The notes beneath the pieces were generated by a model, which was not told where the DNA came from, made no database searches, and saw only the letters and a program-made list of their open reading frames with translations. Positions 26,530-37,779 of a stretch of 64,000 nucleotides of DNA are shown here, piece after piece. A program made the position numbers and the translations under genes. The stretch lies in contig AAUX01000001.1 of the NCBI GenBank assembly GCA_000168995.1, forward strand, positions 1,054,001 through 1,118,000. Reading direction: 5' to 3'. Within the stretch, counting starts at the first letter, position 1, and each line of letters starts with the position of its first letter. Origin of the DNA: Methylophilales bacterium HTCC2181 (GTDB lineage: Bacteria; Pseudomonadota; Gammaproteobacteria; Burkholderiales; Methylophilaceae).

Positions 26530-26559
26530 AAAAAAGGAGGCCTTTAGCCTCCTTTTTTT
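26530..26559 (-). terminator. intrinsic terminator between rplT and pheS
   Basis: GGAGGC and GCCTCC (26536-26541 and 26547-26552) form a perfect six-pair stem with a five-base loop, flanked by an A-run and a T-run so that it could work in either direction. Read on the minus strand it follows rplT and precedes pheS; it may end or attenuate the infC-rpmI-rplT transcript. Confidence 0.85.
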
Positions 26560-26572
26560 AGCATTCTTCTTG

Positions 26573-26935
26573 TTAAACAGTTCCGAGGTTATTTTTTGCT
26601 AGCTCAACAAACTTTTCAAAAGCTGGCTTATCAAAAACCGCCATATCAGCTAATACTTTACGATCAACCTCTACGGAAGCCTTTTTCAAACCATTCATGA
26701 AGCGGCTATAAGTCAAACCAAACTCCCTGGCCCCTGCATTAATTCTGGCGATCCATAGGACTCTAAATACACGCTTCTTCTGTCTGCGATCACGGTAAGC
26801 ATACTGGCCCGCTTTCATAACGGCTTGTTTAGCTACTCGGTATACGTTTTTACGGCGGCCACGGAAGCCTTTAGCCGCTACTAGTACTTTTTTATGTTTT
26901 GCTCTTGCGGTTACTCCGCGTTTTACTCTAGGCAT
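26573..26935 (-). CDS. rplT: 50S ribosomal protein L20
   Basis: 120 residues starting [18 protein letters not shown], the typical basic N-terminal extension that threads into 23S rRNA, then [12 protein letters not shown] and LWIARINA. It is needed early in 50S assembly, and in several bacteria L20 represses its own operon by binding the mRNA. It lies ten bases after rpmI. Confidence 0.98.
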   Translation of the reverse strand: MPRVKRGVTARAKHKKVLVAAKGFRGRRKNVYRVAKQAVMKAGQYAYRDRRQKKRVFRVLWIARINAGAREFGLTYSRFMNGLKKASVEVDRKVLADMAVFDKPAFEKFVELAKNNLGTV

Positions 26936-26945
26936 CTCAGTCTCC

Positions 26946-27143
26946 TTATTGGGTTGGCATCATCGCGCGAACTCGTTTCGCGTCGCTTGATGAAATGATT
27001 TCAGTTCCACGAAGATTTCTTTTTTGCTTAGTAGTCTTCTTGGTAAGGATGTGACGAAGATGGGAATGGGTCCGTTTAATAGCCCCACTTCCTAAGAATT
27101 TAAAGCGTTTTTTTGCACCGCTTTTAGTTTTCATTTTTGGCAT
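26946..27143 (-). CDS. rpmI: 50S ribosomal protein L35
   Basis: 65 residues, strongly basic, [14 protein letters not shown] start and [13 protein letters not shown] core, normal length. Sits between infC and rplT in the conserved order. Confidence 0.98.
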   Translation of the reverse strand: MPKMKTKSGAKKRFKFLGSGAIKRTHSHLRHILTKKTTKQKRNLRGTEIISSSDAKRVRAMMPTQ

Positions 27144-27209
27144 TTTTTTCTCCTAATAAAATTTGTGAGTGCTTCGGCATGCCTTTAGGCCTTATCACTC
27201 TTCTTCTTT

Positions 27210-27812
27210 TTATGTATCCGCTACTTCATTACTAAGCTCGGTTACCTCTTCTTTATTGTCGTCTTTAACAACGTCAACTTTTGTTTTCTGCTTAGGTTTT
27301 TTACTGGGTTGCAAAACCATCACCATTTGGCGTCCCTCCATTTTGGGGAATTGTTCTACTACGCCGTATTCCTCAAGATCAGCCTCAACTCTTTTTAAAA
27401 GAGCCATACCGAGCTGTTGATGAGCAATTTCTCTACCTCTAAATCTTAGTGTTACCTTCGTCTTGTCACCGTCACCAAGAAATCGAATTAAATTTCTTAA
27501 CTTAACGTTATAGTCATTATCATCGGTACCAGGTCTAAATTTTACCTCTTTAACTTGGACATTCTTTTGTTTCGTTTTTGCTTCATGCAACTTTTTACTT
27601 TGGGAATATTTAAACTTACCATAATCCATCAACCTACACACCGGCGGCTTCGCTTTAGGTGCGATTTCCACTAAATCAGTTTCTAAGTCTTCTGCTTGTG
27701 CTATCGCATCAGCTAATGAGACAATACCTAAGGGCTCTGCTTCCATTCCTACCAGACGAATTTCTTGCGCTGTTATGTCGCTATTAATTCGAACATTTTT
27801 ATCTAAAGCTAT
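27210..27812 (-). CDS. infC: translation initiation factor IF-3
   Basis: IF-3 binds the 30S subunit, blocks 50S joining and checks the start codon. The N-terminal domain ([13 protein letters not shown]) and C-terminal domain ([27 protein letters not shown]) are both present. An internal ATG at 27744-27746 would remove the conserved NVRINSDI start of the N-domain. Reading upstream there is no ATG, but an ATA at 27810-27812 and an ATT at 27816-27818 follow AGGGG. A rare start codon is the known hallmark of infC, because IF-3 represses translation from it. ATA gives the better spacing, and about 200 residues. Confidence 0.95.
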   Translation of the reverse strand: MALDKNVRINSDITAQEIRLVGMEAEPLGIVSLADAIAQAEDLETDLVEIAPKAKPPVCRLMDYGKFKYSQSKKLHEAKTKQKNVQVKEVKFRPGTDDNDYNVKLRNLIRFLGDGDKTKVTLRFRGREIAHQQLGMALLKRVEADLEEYGVVEQFPKMEGRQMVMVLQPSKKPKQKTKVDVVKDDNKEEVTELSNEVADT

Positions 27813-27847
27813 AGTAATCCCCTGATATATAAATTAACTGCATACGC

Positions 27848-29755
27848 TTAAATCTTTTTTTCAATATCGCTATTGAGGTGCTGAATAAAAGCATCAATTG
27901 CCATTGCACCAAGATCTTCACCACTTTGTGTTCTTACAGTTACTTGTTTTTCTTGCATCTCACGATCACCCAAAACAACCATATAGGGTATCCGCTGCAT
28001 GCTGTGTTCGCGTATTTTATAGGTAATCTTCTCATTTCTCAAGTCTGATTCGCATCTAATGCCTTTTTCCTTAAAAATCGTCTCGAGTGTTTTTGCGTAT
28101 TCTTTTTGTGCGTCGGATATATTTAGCAAGACCACTTGAATAGGCGCTAACCATAATGGCAATGATCCGGCGTAATGCTCTATAAGAATGCCAATAAACC
28201 GCTCCATTGATCCCACAATTGCCCGATGGAGCATAACAGGATTTTTTCGACTGTTATCTTCGTCGATATACTCCGCCCCCAGTCTTTTAGGAAGATTAAA
28301 GTCAAGCTGAATAGTGCCACATTGCCATACACGACCTAAGCTATCTTTTAAGGTATATTCAATTTTTGGGCCGTAAAATGCTCCTTCTCCCGGTTGCATT
28401 GTGTATGAGAGGCCTGTTTCTTTTAGGGCACTCTCTAAAGCCTCCTCAGCCCTGTCCCAAACCTCATCGCTTCCGACTCTTTTTTCTGGTCGCGTAGACA
28501 GCATCACCACAATATCTTTAAAGCCAAAGTCTGCATATGCTTTGAAAAGCATGTCATTAAACACCATTACTTCTTCTTTTATTTGATCTTCCGTACAAAA
28601 AATATGCGCATCATCCTGGGTGAATCCTCTCACACGCATTAGTCCATGCAATGCTCCTGAAGGCTCATTTCTGTGGCAAGAACCAAATTCGGCCAACCTT
28701 AACGGAAGGTCTCTGTAGCTATGAAGGGTATTATTAAAAACTTCGACATGGCCGGGACAGTTCATTGGCTTAACTGCATACACTCTATTTTCTGATGCAG
28801 TGGTAAACATATTGTCTTGATAATTTTCCCAGTGTCCAGATTTTTCCCACAACGATTTATCGATAATAGTCGGCGTTTTAATTTCTTTGTATCCATAATC
28901 TTTGAACATCTGCCGCATATAATCCTCCACTGCAAGCCATAAAGACCATCCTTTCGGATGCCAAAATACCATGCCTGGTGCATTGTCTTGCATATGGAAC
29001 AAATCCAGTTGTTTACCCAGCTTTCTATGATCTCTTTTCTCCGCTTCTTCTAAGCGATACAAGTACTCTTTTAACTCATCCTTATTTGCCCAAGCAGTTC
29101 CATAAATCCTCTGAAGCATTTCATTGTTGGAATCGCCTCGCCAATAAGCTCCTGCAACCTTCATCAACTTGAACACTTTGAGCTTTGCCGTAGAAGGAAC
29201 ATGAGGGCCTCTACATAAATCTACAAAATCACCTTGTTTATATAAAGAAACCGATTCGGACTGAGGTATGGATTCAATAATTTGTGACTTGTAGTGCTCC
29301 CCTAGGTCGCTAAAAAACTGAATTGCCTCTTTTCTTGGCATGATGCTTCTTTCAATGGGTAAGTCTTTTTTTGCTAATTCAGCCATTTTCTTTTCTATTA
29401 CTAATAAGTCGTCTGGGGTAAATGGTCGTTTGTATGAGAAATCGTAATAAAAACCTTCATCGATAACCGGACCAATAGTCACTTGCGCTTCCGGAAAAAG
29501 TTCTTTTACTGCGTTTGCTAAGAGATGAGCAGTGGAATGGCGAATGATATCAATGCCTTCATCATTTTTTGCGGTAACAATACTAAGCTCTGCATCGGAG
29601 GAAATAATATGTGACAGATCAACTAATTGCTCATTAACTATGCCAGCAAGCGCAGCTCTTGCAAGCCCCTCACCAATATCTTGAGCCACATCAGCAACAC
29701 TTACATTGGTGTTATAAGACCTTACGGAACCATCGGGAAGACTAATTTCTGGCAT
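27848..29755 (-). CDS. thrS: threonyl-tRNA synthetase
   Basis: 635 residues. TGS domain (1-60), second additional domain with the editing motif HSTAHLL, class II catalytic core with the zinc cysteine in [15 protein letters not shown] motif 2, and a C-terminal anticodon-binding domain. Charges tRNA-Thr and edits serine. First gene of the thrS-infC-rpmI-rplT-pheST-ihfA series. Confidence 0.98.
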   Translation of the reverse strand: MPEISLPDGSVRSYNTNVSVADVAQDIGEGLARAALAGIVNEQLVDLSHIISSDAELSIVTAKNDEGIDIIRHSTAHLLANAVKELFPEAQVTIGPVIDEGFYYDFSYKRPFTPDDLLVIEKKMAELAKKDLPIERSIMPRKEAIQFFSDLGEHYKSQIIESIPQSESVSLYKQGDFVDLCRGPHVPSTAKLKVFKLMKVAGAYWRGDSNNEMLQRIYGTAWANKDELKEYLYRLEEAEKRDHRKLGKQLDLFHMQDNAPGMVFWHPKGWSLWLAVEDYMRQMFKDYGYKEIKTPTIIDKSLWEKSGHWENYQDNMFTTASENRVYAVKPMNCPGHVEVFNNTLHSYRDLPLRLAEFGSCHRNEPSGALHGLMRVRGFTQDDAHIFCTEDQIKEEVMVFNDMLFKAYADFGFKDIVVMLSTRPEKRVGSDEVWDRAEEALESALKETGLSYTMQPGEGAFYGPKIEYTLKDSLGRVWQCGTIQLDFNLPKRLGAEYIDEDNSRKNPVMLHRAIVGSMERFIGILIEHYAGSLPLWLAPIQVVLLNISDAQKEYAKTLETIFKEKGIRCESDLRNEKITYKIREHSMQRIPYMVVLGDREMQEKQVTVRTQSGEDLGAMAIDAFIQHLNSDIEKKI

Positions 29756-29815
29756 ATTAAATATCTATTTTAATTGTGTGATTATTATACCAATATAGTG
29801 AATAATTCCCTTAAT

Positions 29816-29892
29816 TGGTAGGCGCGATTGGATTCGAACCAACGACCCCCACAATGTCAATGTGGTGCTCTAACCAACTGAGCTACGCGCCT
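29816..29892 (-). tRNA. tRNA-Val (GAC)
   Basis: 77 bases with encoded CCA. Acceptor AGGCGCG/CGCGCCT, anticodon loop TTGACAT flanked by CCACA/TGTGG, anticodon GAC. Lies upstream of thrS on the same strand. Confidence 0.96.
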
Positions 29893-29960
29893 ATAATTTT
29901 TTTAACGGGCCATTTTATATCACTGTTAACCATGAATCAATGATTGCGCATGTATAACAC

Positions 29961-30812
29961 TCATTTAAAATAAGCGATAATTGAGCTATATCCAATTTTA
30001 TAATCAGGATAACGGTAAATAAAGTCCGTTTTTGGGATGATTTCCGATTGAAGTTTTTTTCCTTCAAAAGGTAAACTAGACTTTCGTATAATCATATCAA
30101 GTCCCTGTGCTTCCCTTATGTGGTTTAACACATCGAATAATAATGCTGAGGAATTATCGGTCACTAAGTATAAAGACTCAACCGGTAAGCCAGAAATAAG
30201 CTGATGAATTAAAAATGATATAAAACCCACTGCATCGTCCTCATGAATTCGGTTGGTCCAACGATTATTTTCTGGCCAACGCGTTTCATCCTCTGCCATT
30301 CTGAGTAAGTAGGTCCTTTGGTCCCCGTATATTCCAGAAAGCCTTAACACAGTAGAAGGGACGGATGATTTATTCACTAAAGTTTCGCCCTCTAATAATG
30401 CTGATCCACCAAAATCATGAGGCTCTGGCAGCGTTGACTCACTCATAACCTGTTGATTTCTTTGCCCGTATACCCTTGTACTAGAAACAAAAAAAACGTG
30501 CTTTAGTGACGGGCAGTGGCGACTGACAGATCGAAGGCAGATATTCACACCATCAACATAAGCTTTTCTATAGCTTTCACTTAATTGATCGTCAGCAGCG
30601 ACGGCATATAGCAGGTAGGTAGGGTTAATTTTTTTTAATAACAACTCAAATGAGCTATCAAAAATATCATGACCGATGATTTGAAATTCAGTGAAAGTTT
30701 TAGGAGGGTTACGCTTAACACCAATGACCGTGCATTGATCCTTCAGTGCCATGCCAATTTTCATTCCAAGCTTGCCACAACCAACTATTAGTAATGTGGG
30801 GATTACTTCCAA
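29961..30812 (-). CDS. NAD-dependent epimerase/dehydratase-like SDR protein
   Basis: 283 residues with an N-terminal Rossmann motif LIVGCGKLGMKIG and an extended-SDR style middle (FVSSTRVYGQ, where Y is the usual catalytic tyrosine; LRLSGIYG). It resembles the YeeZ type of sugar-nucleotide epimerase-like proteins; substrate unknown. Start is TTG at 30810-30812, overlapping the end of the DUF2818 gene by ten bases, with no better start in frame. Confidence 0.8.
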   Translation of the reverse strand: MEVIPTLLIVGCGKLGMKIGMALKDQCTVIGVKRNPPKTFTEFQIIGHDIFDSSFELLLKKINPTYLLYAVAADDQLSESYRKAYVDGVNICLRSVSRHCPSLKHVFFVSSTRVYGQRNQQVMSESTLPEPHDFGGSALLEGETLVNKSSVPSTVLRLSGIYGDQRTYLLRMAEDETRWPENNRWTNRIHEDDAVGFISFLIHQLISGLPVESLYLVTDNSSALLFDVLNHIREAQGLDMIIRKSSLPFEGKKLQSEIIPKTDFIYRYPDYKIGYSSIIAYFK

Positions 30813-31084
30813 ACGATTCTATAAATAAAGCCGGGGGATGAAAAAACAATAAACAAAAAGAATGTCACTACATAAAACTCCCATCCTTGGGAATGAGCAT
30901 CACCAATAACTTGTGTTTCTAAAAAGGTAACTAACAAACCAACTGCAAAGTAAAAAAATAAAACCTCAGCCAATATTAACGGAATGGTCTTTGTCTTTTT
31001 TAACGGGAAAACTACAAGGAGTTTATGGGTAAACCATGGTGTATTTGCTAAAACAAAGGCGATAAAAATAATAATAATAAACAT
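30803..31084 (-). CDS. DUF2818 family membrane protein
   Basis: 93 residues with three hydrophobic segments (FIIIIFIAFVLAN, LILAEVLFFYFAVGLLV, FYVVTFFLFIVFSSPGFIY). This small family is found mainly in betaproteobacteria, usually directly downstream of the NADH dehydrogenase I (nuo) operon. Here its upstream neighbour is a CBS protein and then the Na+-NQR operon instead. Function unknown; a respiratory-complex accessory role would fit. Confidence 0.8.
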   Translation of the reverse strand: MFIIIIFIAFVLANTPWFTHKLLVVFPLKKTKTIPLILAEVLFFYFAVGLLVTFLETQVIGDAHSQGWEFYVVTFFLFIVFSSPGFIYRIVWK

Positions 31085-31191
31085 GTGGCTATATTAGTAT
31101 TTTATTTACTATAAATCAAAGAGAAATAGATGGTTGTATAAAACATATAATGTCATTAAGCTATAAATTTATTGCACAATAAAGATACGTT

Positions 31192-31644
31192 ATGAAAAAA
31201 ACTAACACTAAAACTCGAACCGTATTAGAAATACTTAATGAAAAAGATATTAAAGAAATTGTAACCGTAGAACCAGCAAGATCCATTTTTGATGCACTGA
31301 CCATAATGGCCCAATATAAAATTGGGGCATTGATTGTGATGAAGGGGTCAAAAATGGTGGGCATTATCTCAGAGAGAGATTATGCTCGCGAAATTTTTAT
31401 AGAAGGAAGGTCGTCGAGAGATACAAAAGTACAAGAAATTATGACCAAAAAGGTCTTAACGCTTTCTGCAGATGACAAGTTCGACAAGGGCCTTGATATT
31501 ATGACCAAAAAAAGAATTAGGCATTTGCCGGTAATGCATGGAAAAGAATTGGTAGGTATGGTTTCCCAAGGTGATCTAGTAAAGGAAATGATAGCCTATC
31601 AAAAAGCACTGATAAAAGAGTTGGAGGCATTTGTTTACTGGTAA
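31192..31644 (+). CDS. CBS-domain protein
   Basis: 150 residues comprising two CBS domains (about 15-72 and 80-140; VGIISERDYAR, RHLPVMHGKELVGMVSQGD). CBS pairs bind adenosine nucleotides and act as energy or redox sensors. It is the only plus-strand gene in this stretch and converges on nqrF, with the stop codons adjacent. Partner unknown. Confidence 0.88.
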   Translation: MKKTNTKTRTVLEILNEKDIKEIVTVEPARSIFDALTIMAQYKIGALIVMKGSKMVGIISERDYAREIFIEGRSSRDTKVQEIMTKKVLTLSADDKFDKGLDIMTKKRIRHLPVMHGKELVGMVSQGDLVKEMIAYQKALIKELEAFVYW

Positions 31645-32865
31645 TTAACCTCCAAAATCATCAAGCATAATATCTTCACCATCAACCCCCAAGTCTATCA
31701 ACATCTTGGTTACTGATTCGTTCATTATCGGTGGTCCGCACAAATAATACTCACAATCTTCAGGTGAGGGGTGATCCTTTAAATATTGTTCGAATAGCAC
31801 GTTATGGATAAATCCTTTGTGCCCATCCCACTCATCCTCTGGTAATGAATCTGATAAAGCCACATTAAATGAAAAGTTTTCGTTCTCTTTTTCTATGGTT
31901 TCAAAATCTTCCGTATAAAACATTTCTTTCTTTGAACGGGCACCATACCAAAACGAAGCTTTTCTATCCGTCCTAACTCTTTTAAATTGATCAAATATAA
32001 GGCTTCTCATAGGAGCCATTCCAGCGCCACCACCTACAAAGATCATTTCTTTTTTAGTTTCTCGAGCAAAAAAATCACCAAATGGTCCAGAAATTGTAAC
32101 CTCATCCCCTTTTTTTAAATTAAAAATATATGATGACATTTTTCCTGCGGGTATACCTTTTGAGCCAGGGGGAGGGGTTGCAATACGAACATTCAACATA
32201 ACAATTCCCTTCTCTTCCGGATAATTTGCCATAGAGTAGGCTCTCTCTATCGACTCATCCACAGTTGAATTTACATCCCAAATTTTAAACCTGTCCCAAT
32301 CCTCATGATATTCTTTAGCGATATCAAACTCTTTATAAGAAAGTGAATGTTTGGGTGCCTCAATTTGGATATAGCCCCCTGCTTTAAAATTAACGTCCTC
32401 ATCTTTAGGGAGCTCAATAATTAACTCTTTTATGAAGGTAGCTACATTGTCATTACTTAAAACTTTACACTGCCACTTCTTCACACCAAACACTTCTTCA
32501 GGCACTTCAATTTCCATATCTTGCTTTACAGCAACCTGACAAGAAAGCCTTTCCCCACATAATGCATTTTTTTTACTTATATGGCCCTCTTCTGTTGGTA
32601 GGATTGAGCCTCCGCCGGAATGTATCCTAACCTTGCATTGTGCACAAGTACCGCCCCCGCCACACGCAGATGGGACAAATAATTTTTCAGATGCTAATGC
32701 TTGTAATAACTTTCCTCCAGCAGGAACTTTAATCTTTTTTTCACCGTTAATGGTGATATTGACTTCACCGGTAGACACCAACTTACTTCTGGCATAAATA
32801 ATAATTGTCACAAGAGAAAGGACTATTAAGGTAAAAAGAGAAACTCCGAGAACAAATGTATCCAT
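31645..32865 (-). CDS. nqrF: Na+-translocating NADH:quinone reductase subunit F
   Basis: The electron entry subunit: an N-terminal membrane helix, a 2Fe-2S ferredoxin domain ([10 protein letters not shown] and a later CGERLSC), an FAD domain (RAYSMANYP), and an NADH-binding domain ([13 protein letters not shown]). The frame opens at 32898, but ATG at 32863-32865 has AAGGA in front of it, follows the nqrE stop closely, and gives the standard start [11 protein letters not shown] and about 406 residues. Confidence 0.97.
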   Translation of the reverse strand: MDTFVLGVSLFTLIVLSLVTIIIYARSKLVSTGEVNITINGEKKIKVPAGGKLLQALASEKLFVPSACGGGGTCAQCKVRIHSGGGSILPTEEGHISKKNALCGERLSCQVAVKQDMEIEVPEEVFGVKKWQCKVLSNDNVATFIKELIIELPKDEDVNFKAGGYIQIEAPKHSLSYKEFDIAKEYHEDWDRFKIWDVNSTVDESIERAYSMANYPEEKGIVMLNVRIATPPPGSKGIPAGKMSSYIFNLKKGDEVTISGPFGDFFARETKKEMIFVGGGAGMAPMRSLIFDQFKRVRTDRKASFWYGARSKKEMFYTEDFETIEKENENFSFNVALSDSLPEDEWDGHKGFIHNVLFEQYLKDHPSPEDCEYYLCGPPIMNESVTKMLIDLGVDGEDIMLDDFGG

Positions 32866-32873
32866 AAATATCC

Positions 32874-33485
32874 TTATAGTTTGACGCCAGAAAAACACAT
32901 GAAGGCCATTGCCATTAAGCCTGCTGTAATGAAGGTAATGCCCAACCCTTGGAGGCCTTCAGGAATGTCACTGTACTTTAATTTTTCCCTAACTCCTGCC
33001 ATAGCTGTAATTGCTAGGGCCCAACCAAAACCCGATGAGATGCCATACGTTAATGCTTCGGAAAAATTATAGTCTCTTTCGACCATAAATAAGGATCCAC
33101 CTAAAATCGCACAATTTACGGTTATGAGTGGAAGGAAAATACCCAAAGCATTATATAAAGGGGGAAAGTACTTATCTAAAATCATTTCTAAAATTTGAAC
33201 CAATGCAGCGATAACGCCTATGTAGGAAATCAAACCAAGAAAAGTAAGATCGACATCTGGGAATCCAGCCCAACTCAATGCACCCGGCTTTAATAGGTAA
33301 GTAAGGATTAAGTTGTTTGCTGGGACCGTAATAGACTGAACGACCATCACAGAGATACCCAAACCAATAGCAGTTGTTATTTTTTTTGATACCGCGATAA
33401 ACGTACACATTCCCAAAAAAAAGGACAGGGCTAAGTTTTCAACAAAAATAGCCTTAACCGCTAATGAAATCAAAGCCTCCATCAA
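32874..33485 (-). CDS. nqrE: Na+-translocating NADH:quinone reductase subunit E
   Basis: 203 residues, six membrane segments. One of two homologous subunits (with NqrD) that hold an iron centre between their half-channels; cysteine in FVMCFSGV-like and [10 protein letters not shown] positions are visible. The start overlaps nqrD's end by four bases. Confidence 0.97.
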   Translation of the reverse strand: MMEALISLAVKAIFVENLALSFFLGMCTFIAVSKKITTAIGLGISVMVVQSITVPANNLILTYLLKPGALSWAGFPDVDLTFLGLISYIGVIAALVQILEMILDKYFPPLYNALGIFLPLITVNCAILGGSLFMVERDYNFSEALTYGISSGFGWALAITAMAGVREKLKYSDIPEGLQGLGITFITAGLMAMAFMCFSGVKL

Positions 33486-34135
33486 TGATCCTCAGCTGTT
33501 TGAATTTTAAATTCCGGCGCTTCAATCTGAGACCTTTTCCAAACCCTTAAACCCCATATTATAAAACCTATGATGAAAAAAGCAGACGGAGGAAGGAGTA
33601 ACAAGCCATTAGGTATGTACCATCCTCCATCACTTACTGGATTAAATATTACTATCCCAAACAATGAGCCAGCACCAAATAGCTCTCTTATTACCCCTAC
33701 GCACATTAATAACAATCCATATCCCAGACCATTACCAACGCCATCAATAAATGAATCAACAGGGGTATTTTGCATGGCAAAGGCTTCTGCTCTTCCCATC
33801 ACAATACAGTTTGTAATAATCAAACCGACAAAAACAGATAGTGTCTTAGATATATCGTAGGCATAAGCTTTAAGCAGTTGATCTACAACAATAACTAAGG
33901 AGGCGATAATAGTCATTTGAACAATAATTCGGATAGAGGTGGGTATATAGTTCCTTAATATTGATATAAAGAAAGATGAAAAACCGGTTACAACAATAAC
34001 AGCAAGCGCCATAACAAAAGCCACCTTCAAAGAAGATGTAACCGCCAATGCCGAACAGATACCCAACACTTGTAATGCAATAGGGTTGTTATCAACAAGC
34101 GGATCGACAAGAAGTTTTTTTCTAGTTTGAGACAT
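33482..34135 (-). CDS. nqrD: Na+-translocating NADH:quinone reductase subunit D
   Basis: 217 residues, six membrane segments. Conserved [14 protein letters not shown] near the start with the iron-ligand cysteine, and [13 protein letters not shown] in the middle. Overlaps nqrC by one base and nqrE by four. Confidence 0.97.
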   Translation of the reverse strand: MSQTRKKLLVDPLVDNNPIALQVLGICSALAVTSSLKVAFVMALAVIVVTGFSSFFISILRNYIPTSIRIIVQMTIIASLVIVVDQLLKAYAYDISKTLSVFVGLIITNCIVMGRAEAFAMQNTPVDSFIDGVGNGLGYGLLLMCVGVIRELFGAGSLFGIVIFNPVSDGGWYIPNGLLLLPPSAFFIIGFIIWGLRVWKRSQIEAPEFKIQTAEDH

Positions 34136-34932
34136 TAAGTTGTTCCATTTTTATAATTTGTAAGGAATTTTTTAAATCCAGCTTCACCTATCCAAAATCT
34201 AACCAAATTATTCACTCCATTTGATGTAAGGGTGGCACCTGCTATAGCGTCAATATGATACTCACTTGGTCCGGGAGTTTTACTAACCTGTATCATTAAA
34301 TCATCATTCTTATTTCTTAACTTTTTCCCTTTCCATTGAGCCTTCCATTTCGGATTATCGACCTCCCCTCCTAACCCTGGAGTTTCTGCATGCTGATAAA
34401 ACTGAAGGCCAAAGATCTCATTACCATCCTCTTCGAGCGCAACAAAACCGTATAAAGTTGACCAAAGTCCATACCCATAAATCGGGAGAATTACCTTATC
34501 CACAGTTCCATCTTTATTTTTCAACAAATAAATAGTCGCGTAATTTGATCTTCTTCCAATCGATGCTGGGTCATCTTCAAGCGCAACGCTTAGCAATGGA
34601 TCAGAGGCGGCGGCAAGATCGTCAAAATTCTTTGGGTTAAAATCTTTTGTAAATATGCCTTTATCGATGTCTACAATCATGGGTTCAAATGATGCAAAAG
34701 ACTCTTCCACATTGATACCTTCTGTGTAGAGCCCAGCAACTTGAAGGATATTTTTTTGTTTATCGCGAATTTTATTTACATTTTGAATATCTTTAAGTTT
34801 TACCGCGGCGAACGCGACAATCATTGAGCAAAAAAGGCAAAGGATTACTGCAACAAAAATGGTTTTTGGGATGCTATCAATTGGCATTTTTTTAAATTGC
34901 AAAAACACGTTATCTTTTTTTTCTTTAGGCAT
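34135..34932 (-). CDS. nqrC: Na+-translocating NADH:quinone reductase subunit C
   Basis: 265 residues: one N-terminal membrane helix and a periplasmic FMN domain. The threonine that receives FMN covalently is in the motif [10 protein letters not shown] near residue 228. The flavin is attached by ApbE, whose gene is not in this window. Start overlaps nqrB by eight bases. Confidence 0.97.
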   Translation of the reverse strand: MPKEKKDNVFLQFKKMPIDSIPKTIFVAVILCLFCSMIVAFAAVKLKDIQNVNKIRDKQKNILQVAGLYTEGINVEESFASFEPMIVDIDKGIFTKDFNPKNFDDLAAASDPLLSVALEDDPASIGRRSNYATIYLLKNKDGTVDKVILPIYGYGLWSTLYGFVALEEDGNEIFGLQFYQHAETPGLGGEVDNPKWKAQWKGKKLRNKNDDLMIQVSKTPGPSEYHIDAIAGATLTSNGVNNLVRFWIGEAGFKKFLTNYKNGTT

Positions 34933-36136
34933 TGATCTTTACCCTTCGCCTCATAATATTTGCCTTAACAACAAAGTGGTCAATAAGTGGTGCAAACACA
35001 TTGCCAAATAATATCGCTAGCATCATCCCTTCAGGAAATGCTGGATTAAGCACTCTTATCATAATGACCATAAATCCAATTAGGGCTCCATAAATATAAC
35101 GCCCAGCATTGGTGTGACTTCCAGATACCGGCTCGGTAACCATAAAAACCAATCCAAAAGCATAGCTTCCTATGACCAGATGCCAATACCAAGGCATGCT
35201 AAACATTGGGTTTGTATCAGACCCGATCCAATTTAAAAAGGAAGAAAATGCTATCATGCCTGCCAAACAGCCAATAATCATGCGGTAATTAGCTATTCTG
35301 GTTGCGAGTAAAAAACAAAGACCAATTATGCAAGCCAATGTTGAAGTCTCTCCCAACGAGCCTTGTATTGTTCCAAAAAATGCATCTGACCAGGTAATAC
35401 CATACCCAACAAGGGATTCGTAACCTTCTGATGCTGAAATACCTAAAGAAGTTGCTGATGAAATACCATCAACCGGAGTCCAAACAGAATCACCAGACAT
35501 ATAAGCGGGATAAGCAAAATATAAAAATGCTCTTCCGGTTAATGCTGGGTTTAGGAAATTTTTACCCGTTCCACCAAAAACCTCTTTACCAACCACTACC
35601 CCAAAAGATATACCTAAGGCAACCATCCAAAGAGGGGTTGTCGCTGGAAGTGTTAAAGCAAAAAGCATTGATGAAACCAAAAAGCCTTCATTAACTTCAT
35701 GTCCTCTGGTGGTAGCGAACAAGACCTCCCATAAGCCACCAGCAACTAGTGTAGCCATATAGATAGGCAAAAAGTATAAGGCGCCATGCATCATATTGGC
35801 AAAAATACTATCGGCGTTAAGCGGGACACCAATGAATTGTAATAACCCTATCCTCCATCCAGAAAGATCAATAGGATTTAAATTTGTAAGGGCTAGATTT
35901 GTTTGCAATCCTGTGTTGTAAAAAGCCCAAAGAATGCATGGGGTTGTAGCAATGACAACATACGTCATTATTCTCTTCATATCGACAAAACTTCTAGCAT
36001 GTGGGGCAGCTTTCGTTATCGTATTACTAGTATAGAATATGGTCTCAACCATCTCGAAAATAGGGTATAGCTTTTCATATTTACCACCTTTTTTAAAGAG
36101 TGGTTCAAGCGAGTTAAAAAATTTACGGAATGCCAT
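34925..36136 (-). CDS. nqrB: Na+-translocating NADH:quinone reductase subunit B
   Basis: 403 residues with about ten membrane segments; the main ion-conducting subunit, carrying riboflavin and a covalently bound FMN. The flavinylation motif reads SSATSLG (residues about 222-228), a small variation of the usual SGAT. EVFGGTGKNFLNPALTGRAF is typical of the RnfD/NqrB family. Confidence 0.97.
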   Translation of the reverse strand: MAFRKFFNSLEPLFKKGGKYEKLYPIFEMVETIFYTSNTITKAAPHARSFVDMKRIMTYVVIATTPCILWAFYNTGLQTNLALTNLNPIDLSGWRIGLLQFIGVPLNADSIFANMMHGALYFLPIYMATLVAGGLWEVLFATTRGHEVNEGFLVSSMLFALTLPATTPLWMVALGISFGVVVGKEVFGGTGKNFLNPALTGRAFLYFAYPAYMSGDSVWTPVDGISSATSLGISASEGYESLVGYGITWSDAFFGTIQGSLGETSTLACIIGLCFLLATRIANYRMIIGCLAGMIAFSSFLNWIGSDTNPMFSMPWYWHLVIGSYAFGLVFMVTEPVSGSHTNAGRYIYGALIGFMVIMIRVLNPAFPEGMMLAILFGNVFAPLIDHFVVKANIMRRRVKINA

Positions 36137-36139
36137 CTC

Positions 36140-37483
36140 TTAGCCTTCCTTTTCTATTTTTTTTAAGCAATCTCTCAATGCAGAACCGTATTCATACTTA
36201 GCAGGACAAGCAAACGTAAGCAAAGCAAGATCTTCTTCATCTAACTCTAGGGCTCCTAAGGACTGAGCAGTATCCGTATCGGCTACGATTAAAGAGCGAA
36301 GTAATTGGGTAGGTAGAAAATCCTGTGGCATTAAAGTCTCAAAAATTCCGGTAGGCACCATCGCCCTTCTACCGCCATTTAGATTAGTTGTTAAATTGAA
36401 TAATTTTGAGGGCATAAGAGCAGATATCAATACCGGCATAACCGCAAACTTATTTGGTTGTGGTTTAATCCAACCAAAGGATATTTTTTCTCGGTCTTCT
36501 CTTATTAATGTAACTTGACGTGCATATCTACCTAGAAAAGCTAATTCGTTTTCTGCAATATTTCCTGATAATACTGATCCAGAAATTACCCTACATGGCT
36601 CCTCATTCAAAATTTCATCATCTAATAAGTCATCTAAAGAAGCACCTAAATAAGTCTTAATTATTCTCGGAGATTTAGCTAAGGGCCCACAAATTGATAT
36701 TGTTCGTTCTGGATCTAAAAAACCAGTTAAGAACAACCTTCCTATAGCTAAAACATCTTGATACCCTATCGACCAAACTATTTTATTTGTACTTGGTGGA
36801 TCTAAAAAATGCATATGAGTTCCGGCTAAGCCTGCAGGATGAGGTCCTTTAAAGTCATAAGACTCATAATTTTTCACCTCCAGATCTCTCCCTTCTTCCT
36901 TACAAAGGAAGACCTTTCCTTTTGTTAGTGACGCTATTCTTTCAACGCCCACATTAAATGCACTTAAATCCTCATTTATTATCAGGTCCGGTCGGGGACA
37001 TAATGGCTCCGTATCAATCGCTGTAATAAATATTGATGCAGGTTCTGAGTCCGGGGAAGGGATTTTAGAATACGGTCTGGTTAAGAATGATGTCCAGAGC
37101 CCACTATCAAGGATACACTTCCTTACAAAATCTTTTTCCGACTTAACTTTCTCATGAAGCTTAATATAATTAATACTTTTTTCAGTTAGGCTTTCAACTG
37201 AAATTACAACACTCAACAAGGCCCTTCTATCGCCTCTATTAATTGCTTTGACATGCCCTTTACATGGTGAAACAAATACAATCTCTGGGGAATCTTTATC
37301 GCAAAATAATGGCGTTCCTCTTTCGACATGATCGCCTTCAGAAACCATCATTTTTGGCTTCAACCCATTAAAGTCTGTTCCCATTATTGCTAAGGTTTTA
37401 GGCTCTTTACCTTTGTAAATTTTTTGTTCCGGGGCGCCTAGAATAGGAATGTCTAATCCACGTTTTAGAGCAAAATGTGTCAT
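36140..37483 (-). CDS. nqrA: Na+-translocating NADH:quinone reductase subunit A
   Basis: About 447 residues, a soluble subunit associated with the membrane part. The family begins with a few residues before KRGLDIPILGAPEQ; ATG at 37481-37483 gives MTHFALKRGLD and fits this. An earlier ATG at 37535-37537 would add 18 hydrophobic residues; neither start has a strong ribosome binding site, so the choice is moderate. First gene of nqrABCDEF. The 240 bases upstream, shared with divergent nqrM, should hold the promoter; I see no other gene there. Confidence 0.95.
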   Translation of the reverse strand: MTHFALKRGLDIPILGAPEQKIYKGKEPKTLAIMGTDFNGLKPKMMVSEGDHVERGTPLFCDKDSPEIVFVSPCKGHVKAINRGDRRALLSVVISVESLTEKSINYIKLHEKVKSEKDFVRKCILDSGLWTSFLTRPYSKIPSPDSEPASIFITAIDTEPLCPRPDLIINEDLSAFNVGVERIASLTKGKVFLCKEEGRDLEVKNYESYDFKGPHPAGLAGTHMHFLDPPSTNKIVWSIGYQDVLAIGRLFLTGFLDPERTISICGPLAKSPRIIKTYLGASLDDLLDDEILNEEPCRVISGSVLSGNIAENELAFLGRYARQVTLIREDREKISFGWIKPQPNKFAVMPVLISALMPSKLFNLTTNLNGGRRAMVPTGIFETLMPQDFLPTQLLRSLIVADTDTAQSLGALELDEEDLALLTFACPAKYEYGSALRDCLKKIEKEG

Positions 37484-37779
37484 ATAAAAAAATAATCCAA
37501 TAGGTAATGCTGTTTCAGGGTAAATTTTAATCCGCATTATAATATAGTTAGCGAATTAGATAAATTAAAATAATGCTTTTCCGCTTCAGTCCATCAATAT
37601 TTATACCTAATATAAGGCAATCTTTCGTCGTTACATTGTTTGAGCCTCATTAATCTTTAAGTTCAATTATCTTTGTATGATCCAGACTAATAGTTTCACT
37701 TAGAGAAATCTTATGAAACAGGAGGTTTGCTTTAGGTAAGGTTTGTTAATTCGGAGATAATGCCTATATAATATTTATA

